Shown piece by piece: positions 5,819 through 7,270 of a stretch of 7,270 bases of DNA. The DNA is from an uncultured Terriglobus sp. (lineage in GTDB: Bacteria > Acidobacteriota > Terriglobia > Terriglobales > Acidobacteriaceae), in the NCBI GenBank assembly GCA_937859825.1, contig CALMAP010000419.1:1-7270 (forward strand). The letters run 5' to 3'. The position numbers were made by a program, and so were the translations under genes. The notes under the pieces are model-generated. The model had not been told where the DNA came from. It ran no database searches and saw only the letters and a list, made by a program, of their open reading frames with translations. The first letter of the stretch is position 1, and each line of letters starts with the position of its first letter.

Positions 5819-6421
5819 TCAGCCGGAAGTAGAAGCGGGCAGCCATCTATATGAAGTAGGTACGGAAACACCCAGGCTGCTGGACACATCGCGAGCTGGC
5901 ACTCCGCTCGCGAGCAGCTTTTTGCAAACTTTACCTTGCTCTACGTCATCAACCGTGATCGTCCGCCTTATCCACCCAAGCTGACGTGCGACTTCGAGCC
6001 CGGCACGGGTTCGCTCGAGGATCAGTTCCCTTTCCATCTCAGCCAGGCTCGCCATGACGTGTAAGAAGAACCGGCCGGAAGCCGTGCCGGTGTCGATGGA
6101 GTCCGTCAGGCTTTTCAACTGCACTCCTGCCCCTAAAGCTCACCGACCCTATCGACCATTGCTTGACGCTCCGGCCAAGCCGGTCCTGCTTCCAAACCAC
6201 AAGGGTGTCCCCGAGCGAAGGTGTTCCCGAGCCCGAGCGAGACCAACGCGTGCAGCCCGGCTACAGCTTGCCCGATCTTCGAAGCTCCCCTTGCATCCGG
6301 CTTTCACTACCGTTTCTTGACAGGCGATTTCTTCTTCGGAACTCGTCTTTGTGCCCACGCAGCGAACATTGCATTTGGAAGTAGTTTTTGGGAAGCGTAA
6401 ATTAGCGATCACGCAAATCAT
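5819..6421 (-). pseudogene. Decayed serine recombinase (resolvase/invertase family)
   Basis: Reading leftward, three frames give successive parts of one resolvase. First comes KAGCKGSFEDRAS with GLARAREHLRSG (about 6200-6310). Then WKQDRLGRSVKQ, overlapping the next frame. Last is an intact part from 6124 with QLKSLTDSIDTGTASGRFF, MASLAEMERELILERTRAGL and a C-terminal helix-turn-helix ending SVPTSYRWLPAS. Restoring GDTLVVWKQDRLGRSVKQLVDRVGEL needs one base returned at about 6209-6212, one at about 6158, and one at about 6126. A TAG at 6133-6135 also interrupts it. The N-terminal catalytic RVST motif is at best represented by CVGT, lacking the nucleophilic serine. It was probably a transposon or integrative-element recombinase and cannot function as written. 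Total span fits the normal 180-200 residues. Confidence 0.85.
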
Positions 6422-6456
6422 GTTCTCGATGCTGATCCTCTCGTTTTCTTTGTTTG

Positions 6457-6472
6457 CGAGAAGGCCTTCTCG
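6457..6472. repeat. 16-base perfect palindrome CGAGAAGGCCTTCTCG
   Basis: Eight-base arms with no spacer; this length is expected about 0.1 times by chance in a window this long at even base composition. It lies some 35 bases beyond the presumed start of the recombinase remnant, where res or crossover sites of resolvase systems usually are. No T-run follows on either strand, so it is unlikely to be a terminator. It could also be a regulator-binding site. Confidence 0.6.
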
Positions 6473-6733
6473 ACGAGTGGCCGCCGAACTCTAGTCACAC
6501 TCACCTCTGTCACCCGTTGAATACTCAAAAACAGCAGAGAGCATAGACCGTTGCAGGCGCCCGTACAACGATGCTGCCGCTCGACCCAAAGAGATTGTGA
6601 TCTGACATATGTTTCTCAAACGTCTTGGTCTTTCGCTTTTCGTTCCACTTGCGATGACACATGCGAAAACGTAAACACGCATCAGCCTGGTTGGTTAGGC
6701 TGCCGCATGAACCAGCCATCCTTTGCCTGTGTT

Positions 6734-6739
6734 TATACT
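6734..6739 (+). promoter_or_regulatory. Candidate -10 box implying a leaderless transcript
   Basis: TATACT matches five of six positions of the -10 consensus and ends seven bases before the A of the ATG at 6746, so transcription would begin at the start codon itself. This agrees with the absence of any ribosome binding site. No -35 is seen at 16-18 bases upstream. Confidence 0.4.
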
Positions 6740-6745
6740 CGTTCG

Positions 6746-7243
6746 ATGAAAGCATCTCTACGTGTTTCTGGATTGTTACTGGCCTTTGTATTTACGGTGG
6801 TTCCTGTCAACGCTAAAACACCGAAGGCGGTGAGTGCAAAACGCTTCGATCTGGCTGCACAAGCCGCTTTGACAGCAATGAAAGCACGCGCAGCCGACCT
6901 TAAAATCCAAGGTGTAGCCGTAGTGACCTTTGCGCCAGGTGACGCGGTTGGCGGTTGGATGTCAGAGATGGCAGTCATTGGCCAGTTCACTCGAACCTCC
7001 TCCGAAGATCCCGGCAACAATCTCCTCGGAATCGCTTACGCCAAAGCGGCAGAAGCAGCAAACACCCTGAAAGATAGCGGGACATCCAGTCAGAAACCGA
7101 TGACGGGTGAATTTGGATGGAAGGGCGGAGTTGTCGCGAAGACGGCAAGCGGCATCATCATCGTCGCCTTCAGCGGCGGAAAGCAATCGGAAGACGTCGT
7201 AACAGCAAAAGCGGGTCTTGACGTTCTGAAGGATCGTCTATAA
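6746..7243 (+). CDS. Secreted GlcG/HbpS-like (heme-binding/degrading family) protein
   Basis: The 165-residue product begins with a classical signal peptide: MKASLR, a hydrophobic core (LLLAFVFTVV), and VNA-K as the cleavage site after residue 23. The mature part fits the GlcG/HbpS fold (Haem_degrading family): an N-terminal helix FDLAAQAALTAMKARA, strand GVAVVTFA, a helix with AYAKAAEAANTLKDSG (97-112), then GGVV, strand IIIVAFSGG and the terminal helix QSEDVVTAKAGLDVL. Family members bind heme or cobalamin or have no known ligand; the role here is unknown and the site is periplasmic or extracellular. The open frame extends to 6551, but the signal peptide fixes 6746 as the start. It has no visible operon partner. 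Confidence 0.78.
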   Translation: MKASLRVSGLLLAFVFTVVPVNAKTPKAVSAKRFDLAAQAALTAMKARAADLKIQGVAVVTFAPGDAVGGWMSEMAVIGQFTRTSSEDPGNNLLGIAYAKAAEAANTLKDSGTSSQKPMTGEFGWKGGVVAKTASGIIIVAFSGGKQSEDVVTAKAGLDVLKDRL

Positions 7244-7270
7244 CCGGCTCAGGCGTGTATAGTTCCGTAT

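Larger units (their letters stand above)
6422..6745. other. Intergenic region with palindrome, upstream of recombinase remnant and heme-binding-like gene
   Basis: This gap of about 320 bases holds the 16-base palindrome at 6457-6472 and several TCTCG/CGAGA words around it (6424-6473). A six-base-pair stem, CAGCCT/AGGCTG (6683-6702), lies before the 3' gene. Open frames on both strands are short and resemble nothing known. Confidence 0.5.

Noticed and set aside
6683..6702. CAGCCT/AGGCTG stem-loop
   Set aside because: Six-base arms are common by chance, and there is no T-run or known riboswitch features.
6551..6745. 65-codon upstream extension of the heme-binding-like gene
   Set aside because: Cysteine-rich random-looking sequence that would bury the signal peptide inside the protein.
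1..7270. tRNA, rRNA, CRISPR array or intrinsic terminators
   Set aside because: No cloverleaf with a proper T-arm, no regularly spaced repeats, and no GC-rich stem followed by a T-run was found on either strand by eye.

Overview
The window most resembles an accessory stretch of a moderately GC-rich soil bacterium, with Acidobacteriota (Terriglobales-like) as the best guess. That guess rests on family resemblance alone: a short lysine/alanine-rich protein with an MSxEGRxRxAEAQxxRWAK motif, a small zinc-finger HNH nuclease of a type I associate with that group, and a general scarcity of strong -35/-10 promoters. No rRNA, tRNA or other phylogenetic marker is present.

Layout from left to right. 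(1) A SOS-associated peptidase (SRAP/YedK/HMCES family) runs leftward from 739; its last residues appear frame-shifted relative to the family. (2) A rightward class I SAM-dependent methyltransferase (1109-1825) has an excellent ribosome binding site. A second reading frame at its 3' end (1728-1919) also looks coding. (3) A leftward remnant (1931-2176) resembles an AlbA_2/Schlafen-type DNA-binding domain. (4) A rightward K/A-rich basic protein (2298-2654) is followed by about 540 bases with no recognisable gene. (5) A leftward cluster holds a 61-residue unknown protein (4258-4073), an HNH endonuclease three bases downstream (4069-3638), and a small membrane-anchored protein (about 3541-3192) that seems to have lost its start to a one-base shift. 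A 19-base inverted repeat precedes the cluster. (6) A divergent pair consists of an HxlR-type regulator (4771-4334, leftward, GTG start) and a short-chain dehydrogenase/reductase (4829-5737, rightward) sharing a 57-base intergenic region with a 10-base palindrome. (7) A clearly decayed serine recombinase (5819-6421, leftward) has at least three one-base losses and one stop. (8) A 16-base perfect palindrome lies in the spacer beyond it, then a secreted GlcG/HbpS-like protein (6746-7243), possibly translated from a leaderless mRNA.

The only linked functional units I can argue for are the HxlR/SDR divergent pair (a local regulator beside its likely target enzyme) and the ORF61-HNH cluster. The recombinase and AlbA_2-like remnants show that mobile or accessory DNA has passed through and decayed here. 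Every frameshift I infer within the decayed or shifted genes is a loss of one base, most of them beside G runs. The shifts could therefore be true decay or base-calling error, and raw reads would decide. I do not see a convincing complete new system. The closest candidate is the unknown 61-residue protein coupled to the HNH nuclease behind an inverted repeat.
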